Of a stretch of DNA of 64,000 nucleotides, positions 33,454 to 42,166 are shown in pieces (position 1 is the stretch's first letter; each line of letters begins with the position of its first letter). A program made the translations under genes and the position numbers. Source of the DNA: Soonwooa sp032062245. GTDB taxonomy: Bacteria; Bacteroidota; Bacteroidia; Flavobacteriales; Weeksellaceae. The DNA is taken from positions 62,001 through 126,000 of the forward strand of contig NZ_DAMBQF010000002.1 in NCBI RefSeq assembly GCF_032062245.1. Reading direction: 5' to 3'. Below the pieces are notes generated by a model. The model was given only the letters and a program-made list of their open reading frames with translations. It was not told where the DNA came from and searched no databases.

Positions 33454-34143
33454 TTAATCGACCTGCTCCTCATTTTTGTTTTGATTTTTCCAAGTTTTGA
33501 GCCATTCGATGTAGCCAACTGTCGCCATAAATGTGAATACGAAATATTGTAGCGACGTGATGCCAAGTCCTTTGTAGAGCATCATTGGGATACAGATAAG
33601 GTCTGCGACGATCCAAAAAATCCAGTTTTCGACAATTCGTTTTGCCATCAAAAACATGCCGACCAAGAATAGAGAAGTCGTCACGATGTCCATATAATTC
33701 GCCCAATCGAGATGATATAATCCTAATTTGACATTTTCCATCGAGAAGTTGTTGTCGATAAAAGGTTTGTAATAGTAGATTAATCCTACAAAAACTAAAC
33801 TCCCAACAAATAAAACAATCGCATTTTTCCAATCTTTTGGAGAGGCTTTTTCTACATTGATGTGAACGTTGTCGTTTGTATTTTGACGCCATAATATCCA
33901 ACCATAGATGCTCATTACCGTATAGTAAACGTTAATCAGCATGTCGCCTAACAGCCCAAAAACAAACATGATGTAAATAAATAACACCGTAGAAATAATG
34001 CCTGTCGGATATACCCAAATGTTTTTTTTGATTGAATAATAGACGCTTATAATACCAAAAAAAGTTGCAATAGCTTCTAGGACAATAAGATAGGTGTCGT
34101 AGGATTGATATTGTGCACTAAGGTTGTTAAAAAAATCGATCAT
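33454..34143 (-). CDS. pnuC: Nicotinamide riboside transporter PnuC
   Basis: A 229-residue membrane protein with about seven hydrophobic helices. The segments YGWILWRQ, YMDIVTTSLFLVGMFLMAKR and ENWIFWIVADLICIPMMLYKG are characteristic of PnuC carriers, which let in nicotinamide riboside for NAD salvage. Some paralogs carry thiamine or riboflavin, but no TPP- or FMN-riboswitch-like sequence is evident upstream. No NAD-salvage kinase gene lies beside it. Confidence 0.9.
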   Translation of the reverse strand: MIDFFNNLSAQYQSYDTYLIVLEAIATFFGIISVYYSIKKNIWVYPTGIISTVLFIYIMFVFGLLGDMLINVYYTVMSIYGWILWRQNTNDNVHINVEKASPKDWKNAIVLFVGSLVFVGLIYYYKPFIDNNFSMENVKLGLYHLDWANYMDIVTTSLFLVGMFLMAKRIVENWIFWIVADLICIPMMLYKGLGITSLQYFVFTFMATVGYIEWLKTWKNQNKNEEQVD

Positions 34144-34320
34144 ACTGGTAAAGATACATATTTAATAAAAAATGGGTAATATTATTATTATATCATTAAT
34201 GTTAAAAATACAAGATTCCCTTAACTTATTTTAATATTTTGTTAGGATTTGATGTTGTAATTGCGTTTTTTTTATATTTTCGTAACCTGAAATTAAATAA
34301 AGAAGTAAAGAGTATTTTTT

Positions 34321-35835
34321 ATGTCAAACATTTGGATCAAAAAACCGCTAAGTGCTTACGAAGCGGACATGAAAAAAAGTCAATTGAAGCGTGTTCTTGG
34401 TAAATGGAGTTTAACAGCAATTGGTGTCGGCGCTATTATTGGTGGTGGTATTTTTGTGTTGACAGGGACGGGTGCTTATTATCACGCAGGTCCAGCTTTG
34501 GCGATTTCTTTTATTGTGGCAGGTATAGCCTGTGTTTTTGCAGCACTTTGCTACGCAGAGTTTGCATCGATAATTCCTGTAGAAGGTTCGGCTTACGCTT
34601 ATGCTTACGGGACAGTTGGTGAGATTTTCGCTTGGGCGATGGGCTGGTGTCTCATCCTTGAATATGCCATGGCAAGTATGGCGGTCTCCGTGAGTTGGTC
34701 CGGTTATTTTAATAAATTTCTAAAAATATTTGGCGTCCATTTGCCTGCTTGGCTGACGTCGGATCCATCAAGTTATGTTGGCGAAGGATTCTCTATGAAT
34801 TTGCCAGCTTTTATCATTGTACTTTTAATTACTGCTTTGTTGGTTAAGGGGACAAAAGAAGCGGCTGGCGCTAACAACCTTATTGTAATTATGAAAACGT
34901 CGGCGGTTATTTTTGTAATCATCGCTGGTGCTTACATCGTATTTACAAACACAGATCTTTATACAAGTGTTGACGGTGTTAAAAATTGGAAACCTTTTAT
35001 CCCAGCCGAAGCACTAGTCAAAAACCCCGAGGGTGATATGGTCTCAGCATACGGCATCAAAGGGATCATCTCGGGAGCTGCAGCTATTTTCTTTGCTTAC
35101 ATCGGGTTCGATGCCGTGTCTACACAAGCTGGAGAAGCTATTAATCCTAAAAAAGATGTTCCGTTTGCGATTATCACGTCGTTGTTAATTTGTACTGCGC
35201 TTTACATTTGTGTGTCGTTGGTATTGACAGGGATGATGCATTATACAGATTTTAATCCAGAAGGCAAATTCCCAGAAGCGATCAAGGCTCCAGTAGCTTA
35301 CGCTTTCGAAATTGCAGGTTATCACTGGGCAAGTAATATTGTTACGATTGCAGCAACAGTAGGACTTATCTCTGTAATCATGGTTATGATGATGGGACAG
35401 TCGAGAATCTTCATCGGAATGTCAAAAGATGGACTTATCCCAAAATTCTTAGGAGAGCTTCATCCAAAAACTAAAACACCGGCTAAAGGAATTATTCTTC
35501 TTGGTGTTGTTGTAGCTTTCGTAGCGGCGTTTACACCGATTTCGACTTTGGCGGATATGACAAGTTTTGGGACATTATTCGCGTTTACGCTAGTGTGTAT
35601 CGCGGTTTGGGTAATGCGTAAGAAAGAACCAAACCTAGAAAGAACTTTCAAAGTACCAGCTTATAAAGTTGTCGTTGCTTTGGGTGTTTTCATCAACTTA
35701 TATTTGATTCTTAACCTTAGCGCACATGCTTTAGAATTGTCTGCTGGCTGGCTTGTATTGGGAGTTTTGGTCTATATGTTCTATGGTCGCAAAAATAGCC
35801 ATCTTAACAATCCTCATAAGAATACCGAAAACTAA
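34321..35835 (+). CDS. APC-family amino acid permease (cationic amino acid type)
   Basis: A 504-residue carrier with 12-14 hydrophobic helices. The N-terminal helix has the substrate-site signature GVGAIIGGGIFVLTGTGA (about 36-53), and helix 6 has AAAIFFAYIGFDAVSTQAGEA. This matches the CAT/YfnA branch moving arginine, lysine or other amino acids with a proton. A strong terminator follows. The gene is monocistronic, with 177 bp of AT-rich sequence upstream in which no exact TAnnTTTG promoter was found. Confidence 0.92.
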   Translation: MSNIWIKKPLSAYEADMKKSQLKRVLGKWSLTAIGVGAIIGGGIFVLTGTGAYYHAGPALAISFIVAGIACVFAALCYAEFASIIPVEGSAYAYAYGTVGEIFAWAMGWCLILEYAMASMAVSVSWSGYFNKFLKIFGVHLPAWLTSDPSSYVGEGFSMNLPAFIIVLLITALLVKGTKEAAGANNLIVIMKTSAVIFVIIAGAYIVFTNTDLYTSVDGVKNWKPFIPAEALVKNPEGDMVSAYGIKGIISGAAAIFFAYIGFDAVSTQAGEAINPKKDVPFAIITSLLICTALYICVSLVLTGMMHYTDFNPEGKFPEAIKAPVAYAFEIAGYHWASNIVTIAATVGLISVIMVMMMGQSRIFIGMSKDGLIPKFLGELHPKTKTPAKGIILLGVVVAFVAAFTPISTLADMTSFGTLFAFTLVCIAVWVMRKKEPNLERTFKVPAYKVVVALGVFINLYLILNLSAHALELSAGWLVLGVLVYMFYGRKNSHLNNPHKNTEN

Positions 35836-35848
35836 ATATATTTTTTTG

Positions 35849-35876
35849 GCCCGCTTTTTTTTGAGCGGGTTTTTTA
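35849..35876 (+). terminator. Terminator after the amino-acid permease
   Basis: CCCGCT, T-rich loop, AGCGGG, then TTTTTT. Repeat A copy 4 begins immediately after. Confidence 0.75.
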
Positions 35877-35985
35877 TTTGGGCGTCTTTTCGGTCTACGG
35901 GCAGTCGCTGTTATGCTCGGACGGCTCCGCTTTGCTCCGCCGCCTCGCATAACGAGCTCCAACAATGCCCTTCGCCCGGACGCAT
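35874..35985 (+). repeat. Dispersed intergenic repeat A, copy 4
   Basis: TTATTTGGGCGTCTTTTCGG at the left and GAGCTCC...CCCGGACGC at the right. The centre pairs GTTATGC with GCATAAC and continues with GGC/GCC pairs around a GC-rich loop, again different in sequence from the other copies. Confidence 0.7.
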
Positions 35986-36030
35986 ATTCAAAATAAAAAT
36001 ACTAATTTGTCCTTCGAATATTTACAAGTC

Positions 36031-37059
36031 ATGAAATCAATTTTTCTTTTTGTTGCGATAGCCGTTTTTGGATTTTCAAAATCTCAAAACATCAAGATTG
36101 ATACTTTGTTAACAGATAACATTAGCATTCGCGCTATCGAAGTTTACGATGGCAAAGTTTGGTACGCAGGCTCGCAATCGAAGTTTGGGTTTGTAAAAAT
36201 TAAAAATCCAAAAGATAAAAGTCAAATAAAGCTTAATTCCAAAAATCAAGAATTTCGTGTGTTAGCACGATTTAAAGAAGGTTTTTTCGAAACTGTTAAT
36301 ATTGGTTCGCCAGCTCAATTTTATGGTGTTTCTTCAGTCAATCTAAGTGTTTCGGAATTGATGAGATTTTCAGATTCTACAACTTTTTATGATTGTTTCA
36401 AAGTTAACAATACTAACAATAATGGTTTAGCGATTAGTGATCCTTTTGCAGATGGGAAACCTAATTTTTTTATTACATCAAAAGATAAAAAAATGGTTAA
36501 CGATACTTATCGAAATGTTCCTACCTATGCTAAAGGAGAAGCGCATTTTGCAGCGAGTAATTCTAATATTACAATGCAGGGTAACAAAGTTTGGATTGCT
36601 ACTGGTGGTACAAAAGCTAGAATTTTCAAATTCGATTGGTCAAAACCTTATGATTGGGAAGTATACGAAACGCCTTTTGTGCAAGGTACACCTTCGCAAG
36701 GTATTTATTCTATTGATTTTGCGGACGAAAATTTTGGTATTGCTGTTGGTGGCGATTATAAAAACCAGTCCAAAAATATTAACAACATTGCGACAACCAA
36801 CGATGGTGGCAAAACATTGCATATACAAGCTTCTGGACAAAATGCAGGTTATTCGACTTGTGTTAAGATAAAACCAAAATCCAAAGGCAAGGAGATTGTA
36901 GCTTTAGGAGATAATCATATAAGTTATTCTAAAGATTTCGGAAAATCTTGGACAAAAATTTCAGATGAGAAAGGCTTTTACACTTGCGAATGGCTGGATG
37001 CCAAGACTTTAGTTTTAGCAGGAAAAGACAAAATTTCAAAACTTAGTTTTTTAGATTAA
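36031..37059 (+). CDS. Secreted YCF48/BNR-repeat-like beta-propeller protein
   Basis: A 342-residue protein with a signal peptide (MKSIFLFVAIAVFGFSKS|Q). Repeated strands with the sialidase-like 'S.D.G.TW' pattern are visible (ISYSKDFGKSWTKIS near the end, TTNDGGKTLHI earlier), as in YCF48/HCF136-type propellers. Often annotated as an oxidoreductase, though no redox site is visible. It is probably periplasmic. The start at 36031 gives a clean signal peptide; an earlier in-frame ATG (35965) lies in repeat DNA. Confidence 0.8.
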   Translation: MKSIFLFVAIAVFGFSKSQNIKIDTLLTDNISIRAIEVYDGKVWYAGSQSKFGFVKIKNPKDKSQIKLNSKNQEFRVLARFKEGFFETVNIGSPAQFYGVSSVNLSVSELMRFSDSTTFYDCFKVNNTNNNGLAISDPFADGKPNFFITSKDKKMVNDTYRNVPTYAKGEAHFAASNSNITMQGNKVWIATGGTKARIFKFDWSKPYDWEVYETPFVQGTPSQGIYSIDFADENFGIAVGGDYKNQSKNINNIATTNDGGKTLHIQASGQNAGYSTCVKIKPKSKGKEIVALGDNHISYSKDFGKSWTKISDEKGFYTCEWLDAKTLVLAGKDKISKLSFLD

Positions 37060-37139
37060 TATGAAAAATTTCTCCTGTTTGTACAACAAAAGTCATTTTT
37101 TGGCTTTCGGAAAGTATATTTAACTCTGACTTCTATTTC

Positions 37140-37147
37140 GTAACTTT
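37140..37147 (+). promoter_or_regulatory. Promoter element of hemN
   Basis: TAACTTTG matches the Bacteroidota -7 consensus, 27 bp before the ATG. TTTG-like words lie about 20 bp upstream. Confidence 0.5.
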
Positions 37148-37174
37148 GCAGTCAATTTTAATGTCGAAGACAAG

Positions 37175-38533
37175 ATGATTTCATTAGTTGACAAATACAA
37201 TATTCCGGGTCCGCGTTACACGTCTTATCCAACTGTTCCGTATTGGGACGACGCTTCATTTTCTCCAGAATTATGGAAGCAAAGTGTGGTAAGAACTTTT
37301 AAAGAAACTAACGCGAAAGAAGGAGTTTCAATTTATATTCATTTACCTTTTTGCGAAGCTTTATGTACGTTTTGTGCGTGCCACAAGCGTATTACAAAGC
37401 AACATTCGGTGGAGGTTCCGTATTTGGAATCTGTTATTAAAGAATGGAAACTTTACCTAGAATTATTCGACGAAAAGCCGATTCTTAAAGAATTGCATTT
37501 GGGTGGTGGTACGCCAACTTTCTTTTCACCACAGAATTTGAAAACGCTTTTGTCTTCAATTTTCGAAACGGTAAAAATTGCAGAACATCAAGAATTTTCG
37601 TTCGAAGGACATCCAAATAATACAACCAAAGAACATCTACAGACATTTTATGATTTAGGATTTAGAAGAGTAAGTTTTGGTGTTCAAGATTATGATCTTA
37701 AAGTTCAGAAGGCGATTAACCGCGTTCAACCTTTCGAAAACGTAGAAAAGGTAACGAAAATGGCGCGCGAAATAGGCTATCAAAGTATTTCTCACGATTT
37801 AGTGTTTGGTCTACCACATTCCAATTGGGAAACAACCGAGTTTACCATTCGTAAAACTTTGGAGTTAAAGCCAGACCGTTTGGCGTTTTATTCTTATGCG
37901 CATGTGCCTTGGATAAAAGGTGTTGGGCAAAGAGGTTTTGATGAAAAAGATTTGCCATCTGGTGAAGAAAAACGCAAACAATACGAAAACGGGAAAAAAC
38001 TTCTTGAAGATCTTGGTTACATCGAGGTTGGCATGGATCATTTCTCTTTAGAATCGGACGATCTTTATCAATCCTTGATTGGTAAAAAACTTCACCGAAA
38101 CTTTATGGGTTACACGTCGAGCAAAACCCAATTGATGGTTGGTCTTGGCGCATCATCAATTTCGGATTCTTGGTATGCTTTTGCGCAAAATGAAAAATCG
38201 GTGGAAGAGTATCAAACCAAAGTTGAAAACGGTGAAATTCCAGTTATTAAAGGCCATATTCTCAATGATGAAGATTTAACGATTCGTCGTCATATTCTTA
38301 ATTTGATGTGTCAACTAGAGACGACTTGGGATGTGCAAACAAGCTTCCCCGAGTTAGAAAATGCATTAGAAATGTTGAAAGAAATGGAAGCAGACGGCTT
38401 GGTAGAATTTGCAGATCATCAAATAAAAATTACCGAAAAGGGTAGAGCTTTTACAAGAAATGTAGCGATGGTTTTTGACCTTCGAATGATGCGTAACAAA
38501 CCCGAAACCCGTATTTTTTCGATGACGATATAA
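37175..38533 (+). CDS. hemN: Oxygen-independent coproporphyrinogen III oxidase
   Basis: A 452-residue radical-SAM enzyme for haem synthesis without oxygen. The cluster cysteines C60, C64 and C67, followed by C69, are in HLPFCEALCTFCACHK, the CX3CX2CXC form that marks true HemN rather than HemW. GGGTPTF and the C-terminal HemN domain (after about 360, ending RIFSMTI) are also present. The N-terminal RYTSYPT segment is typical. A terminator follows. Confidence 0.95.
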   Translation: MISLVDKYNIPGPRYTSYPTVPYWDDASFSPELWKQSVVRTFKETNAKEGVSIYIHLPFCEALCTFCACHKRITKQHSVEVPYLESVIKEWKLYLELFDEKPILKELHLGGGTPTFFSPQNLKTLLSSIFETVKIAEHQEFSFEGHPNNTTKEHLQTFYDLGFRRVSFGVQDYDLKVQKAINRVQPFENVEKVTKMAREIGYQSISHDLVFGLPHSNWETTEFTIRKTLELKPDRLAFYSYAHVPWIKGVGQRGFDEKDLPSGEEKRKQYENGKKLLEDLGYIEVGMDHFSLESDDLYQSLIGKKLHRNFMGYTSSKTQLMVGLGASSISDSWYAFAQNEKSVEEYQTKVENGEIPVIKGHILNDEDLTIRRHILNLMCQLETTWDVQTSFPELENALEMLKEMEADGLVEFADHQIKITEKGRAFTRNVAMVFDLRMMRNKPETRIFSMTI

Positions 38534-38583
38534 TTTTTAAAATTGGATTTTAATTCAGGAAAAATTATAAAATAGAATAACGG

Positions 38584-38611
38584 AAAGAGTTGAGAAATCA
38601 GCTCTTTTTTT
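38584..38611 (+). terminator. Terminator after hemN
   Basis: AAAGAGTTGA, loop GAAA, TCAGCTCTTT (one G-T pair), then a T-run. Confidence 0.8.
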
Positions 38612-38765
38612 GTTTTTGCTAAAAGAGTTTACAAAGATTTAAAAGATTTCGATTTTATCAAATATTTTATCCAAGATTAAAATTAACTTAAAAAAAAGTT
38701 AAGGTTTTTACGCTGATTTGTTAATAATTACACAAAAGCAAATTCTTATTTATAGAGAAAATCAT

Positions 38766-38773
38766 TATATTTG
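38766..38773 (+). promoter_or_regulatory. Promoter element of secDF
   Basis: TATATTTG, a perfect TAnnTTTG element, 30 bp before the ATG at 38804. The 270-bp gap to hemN is otherwise AT-rich with only the terminator recognised. Confidence 0.55.
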
Positions 38774-38803
38774 CCGACTAAATTAATTATATATAGTAAG
38801 AAA

Positions 38804-41716
38804 ATGCAAGGAAAAGGACTCGTTACATTAGTTGCTATCGTACTAGGACTTATATGTCTTAATGAGCTTTTGCCGTCTTTCTATGCCAACAAAATAGAAA
38901 AAGAGGCACTAGCTGTTGCAGGCGATAACCAACAAAAATACCAAGAGGAGATTGCAAGACTATCTAAGGATACATTGAATTTAGGTTTTACAAAACTTAA
39001 CTATGTAGACGCAAAAGCTAAAGAAATGAAGCTTGGTCTTGACCTTAAAGGTGGTATTAACGTGCTTTTGGAAATTAATCAAAGAGATTTGGTGAATGAT
39101 TTAACTAATTATTCTACAAACCCAGTATTAATCGAAGCACTTAACAGAACAGAAAAAGTACAAAGAAACTCAACAAAGTTATTTATTGATGATTTCTTTA
39201 CTCAGTTTGATGCTGTTAACAAAGAAAAAGGTACTAATCTAAAACTTGCAGATCCTGAGATCTTCGGTAACACAAATTTGACTGAAATCAAATTTAATAC
39301 AACTGATGATCAGGTTAGAAATATTGTAAGAAAGAAAATCGACCAATCTGTTGGTACAGCTTACGAGGTTATCCGTACACGTATTGACAAGATGGGTGTT
39401 ACACAACCTAACGTACAACGTGTAGCTGGTACTGGACGTATCTTGGTAGAGATGCCTGGTATTAAAGATATCGACAGAGTTAAAAAAATGTTGGCGACTT
39501 CTGCAAAGCTTCAGTTTTGGGAAGTTCAACAAGTTCCAGAAGTATATCCATACTTCGAGCAGTTAGGACAATTAGTTCGTGCTAAAAGTGATTCTATGGG
39601 AGTTAAGGCTAACACAGATTTAGTAAAAGCGCTTCAGATTAACACACTTCGTTCTAACGGTGTTGCTAATGTTAAATTGTCAGATACAGCTATTGTTAAT
39701 AAAATCCTTAACAGTGAAGTTGCTATCAAAGCGAGACCTACTAACATTAAGTATACCCAATTCATGTGGGGATACAAACCAGAAAGAGAAGATCCTAACA
39801 ATTTGGTGCTTTATGCAATCCGTGGGAATATCAGCCAAAAAGCGCCTGTTGATGGTGCTGTAGAAAGTTCTAACGTTAGTTATGACCAAATCGGACGTAT
39901 CGTAGTAGACATGCAAATGGACTCAAAAGGTGCGAAAGAATGGAAAACGATGACAGGGAAAAACGTTAACAAGCCAGTTGCTGTAACTTTGGACAACAGA
40001 GTATACACGGCACCTAACGTACAAAGCGTAATCCCGGATGGTAGAACACAGATTTCTGGTAACTTCACACAACAAGAAGCTAAAGATTTAACAGACGTTT
40101 TAGGTGCGGGTAAATTGCCAGCAGGGGCTAAAATTGTACAAGCTGACGTTGTTGGTCCTTCATTAGGAGCAGAATCTATCCAAGCAGGGGTGCTGTCATT
40201 CCTTATTGCATTTGCAGTTATTATTGTTTATATCATATTCTACTATGGTGGTGCAGGTATCTACGCAGTTATTGCGATGATCATCAACTTGTTCTACATC
40301 TTCGGAATCATGGACTCTATCGATGCGACATTAACGCTTCCAGGTATTGCAGGTATCGTGTTGTCGATGGCGATGGCGGTCGATGCTAACGTAATTATTT
40401 ATGAAAGAACAAAAGAAGAATTATTCCGTGGTAAGTCAATTTTAGAAGCTTACAAAGACGGTTTCAAACATGCATTATCTGCGATTATCGATGGTCACCT
40501 TACGACTTTGATTACGGCAATTATCCTTTACATCTTTGGTACTGGACCTATCCAAGGTTTCGCAGTAACATTGATTATTGGTTTGATTATGACATTGTTC
40601 ACATCAGTTCTTTTATCAAGATTGATGATCTTCAATAGATTAAGCAAAGGTAAATCTCTGTCTGTTTGGACGCCAATGACCAAGAATGCTTTCCGTAATG
40701 TATGGATCGACTTCATCGGAAAACGTAAATATGCTTATATCTTCTCAGCAATTTTAATGATCATTAGTATTGCATCAATTGCAGTGAATGGTTTCAAATT
40801 CGGTATTGACTTTACAGGAGGACGTAATTATGTTGTACGTTTCGAAAAGCCAGTTAATGCTGAAAAAGTTGAAGCAAGCATTGCAAAACTTATGCAGACA
40901 GCAGATGGTAAAAACTCAGCAGTAGAAGCTAAAACTTTCGGTAGTGGTAACCAATTGAAAATCTCAACAGATTACCTTATCGATGACGAATCTTTAAAAG
41001 CTGACCAAACTGTAGAGCAAAAAATCTTTGAAGGTGTAAAAGCTGATCTTCCAGCTAATATGACATTGGCAGATTTCAAATCAGCAGATAAAGGTCATGC
41101 TGGGATTGTATCATCAACTAAAGTTGGTCCAACCGTAGCCGACGATATCAAAACTGGAGGTAGTTTAGCAGTATTAGCATCATTAGTAGGTATCTTTATC
41201 TACATTTTGGTAAGATTTGACAAGTGGCAATTCTCGTTAGGAGCCGTTGCAGGTCTATTCCACGATACAATTGTTATATTAGGTGTATATTCATTATTCT
41301 ACAAGATTGCACCATTCAATATGGAAATCAATCAGGATTTTATTGCGGCAATTTTGACGGTAATTGGTTACTCGATTAACGATACCGTAATCATCTTTGA
41401 CCGTATTCGTGAGTACCTTCGTGAGAAAAAAGCGCTTACGTTGGCAGGTCTATTCGATGACTCGATTTCGAGTACAATTGGTAGAACTTTCAATACATCC
41501 TTCACTACGATTCTGGTGATCCTAGCGATTTTCATCTTCGGTGGAGAAAACCTAAGAGGCTTCATGTTCTGTCTGTTGGTAGGTATCGGCTTCGGTACAT
41601 ATTCGTCAATTTTCATCGCGTCAGCAACAGCTTACGACTTCCTTAGAGGTAAGAAAAAAGAAGAAATACCAAATGGTAAAACAAGTGTAGACAACACAGA
41701 AATTGTAAAAAACTAA
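38804..41716 (+). CDS. secDF: Fused protein translocase SecD-SecF
   Basis: A 970-residue fusion of the two accessory Sec subunits. The SecD half has LGLDLKGGINVLLEI (about 76-90), a long extracytoplasmic domain and GKLPAGAKIVQADVVGPSLG before its membrane bundle. The SecF half starts near residue 640 and has KFGIDFTGGRNYVVRF and the final bundle with SINDTVIIFDRIRE. SecDF uses the proton gradient to aid protein export after SecA. The start MQGKGLVT at 38804 is chosen over an earlier in-frame ATG (38771) that overlaps the promoter. Confidence 0.96.
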   Translation: MQGKGLVTLVAIVLGLICLNELLPSFYANKIEKEALAVAGDNQQKYQEEIARLSKDTLNLGFTKLNYVDAKAKEMKLGLDLKGGINVLLEINQRDLVNDLTNYSTNPVLIEALNRTEKVQRNSTKLFIDDFFTQFDAVNKEKGTNLKLADPEIFGNTNLTEIKFNTTDDQVRNIVRKKIDQSVGTAYEVIRTRIDKMGVTQPNVQRVAGTGRILVEMPGIKDIDRVKKMLATSAKLQFWEVQQVPEVYPYFEQLGQLVRAKSDSMGVKANTDLVKALQINTLRSNGVANVKLSDTAIVNKILNSEVAIKARPTNIKYTQFMWGYKPEREDPNNLVLYAIRGNISQKAPVDGAVESSNVSYDQIGRIVVDMQMDSKGAKEWKTMTGKNVNKPVAVTLDNRVYTAPNVQSVIPDGRTQISGNFTQQEAKDLTDVLGAGKLPAGAKIVQADVVGPSLGAESIQAGVLSFLIAFAVIIVYIIFYYGGAGIYAVIAMIINLFYIFGIMDSIDATLTLPGIAGIVLSMAMAVDANVIIYERTKEELFRGKSILEAYKDGFKHALSAIIDGHLTTLITAIILYIFGTGPIQGFAVTLIIGLIMTLFTSVLLSRLMIFNRLSKGKSLSVWTPMTKNAFRNVWIDFIGKRKYAYIFSAILMIISIASIAVNGFKFGIDFTGGRNYVVRFEKPVNAEKVEASIAKLMQTADGKNSAVEAKTFGSGNQLKISTDYLIDDESLKADQTVEQKIFEGVKADLPANMTLADFKSADKGHAGIVSSTKVGPTVADDIKTGGSLAVLASLVGIFIYILVRFDKWQFSLGAVAGLFHDTIVILGVYSLFYKIAPFNMEINQDFIAAILTVIGYSINDTVIIFDRIREYLREKKALTLAGLFDDSISSTIGRTFNTSFTTILVILAIFIFGGENLRGFMFCLLVGIGFGTYSSIFIASATAYDFLRGKKKEEIPNGKTSVDNTEIVKN

Positions 41717-41734
41717 ATTAGTTTTTAATAGTAT

Positions 41735-41768
41735 AAAAAAGCCTTCAGTATCATCTGGAGGCTTTTTA
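41735..41768 (+). terminator. Terminator after secDF
   Basis: AAAAGCCTTCAG, loop TATCAT, CTGGAGGCTTTT (one G-T pair). Confidence 0.82.
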
Positions 41769-41910
41769 TTTGGGCGCCATTTCCGGCTGTCACTAGTCGC
41801 TTTTTTCTTGGTGGCTATTTCGAGGCTGCAGAGCGGAGTCGAAGTCTCGAAGCCACCCAGAAAAAGAGCTCCAACAGACCGTTCCATCCGGGGCGCAACA
41901 ACCACATCCA
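41768..41910 (+). repeat. Dispersed intergenic repeat A, copy 5
   Basis: TTATTTGGGCGCCATTTCCGG at the left and AGAGCTCC...CGGGGCGCAAC at the right. The centre pairs CTTTTTTCTTGGTGGCT...TTTCGAG with CTCGAAGCCACCCAGAAAAAG, the longest central stem of the five copies (about 18 pairs). Like copy 4, it follows a terminator. Confidence 0.78.
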
Positions 41911-41946
41911 ATTTTATATTCGGGTTTGTTGTGATTGTCATTTTTG

Positions 41947-42166
41947 GATTTACGAATGATGATTTACAATTCACGCTTCGTCACTTAGAGTGTTTCACGT
42001 AACGAAATGTATCGAGAAGTTTAAAGAATTATGCATTATCAATTATCCATTATCAATTATCCATTATCAATTATCCATTATCAATTAATCTTGCTAGACA
42101 ACCGACAACCAAAAACTAAAAACCAATCGCCAATCACAAAGAAAAAAAAACTAAATTCGTAGCCGT
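41947..42166 (+). repeat. Heptad-phased tract upstream of the Tet-type efflux gene
   Basis: 41947-41974 reads GATTTAC, GAATGAT, GATTTAC, AATTCAC. Repeat C follows. From 42034 the units are CATTATC, AATTATC (this pair repeated almost four times to 42087), then in the same register CTTGCTA, GACAACC, GACAACC, AAAAACT, AAAAACC, AATCGCC, AATCACA to 42138. That is 15 units without a slip, ending about 30 bp before the ATG. No clear promoter was found in this gap. Confidence 0.8.
41978..42022 (+). repeat. Repeat C (TCGAG-type hairpin), copy 3
   Basis: TCGTCACTTAGAGTGTTTCACG...ATGTATCGAGAAGTTT, a diverged copy. It contains an added GTGTTTCACGTAACGAAA segment compared with copy 2. Confidence 0.5.

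Noticed and set aside
42034..42138. Possible small CRISPR array
   Set aside because: Units are 7 or 14 bp in direct contact, with no unique spacers and no cas genes in the window.
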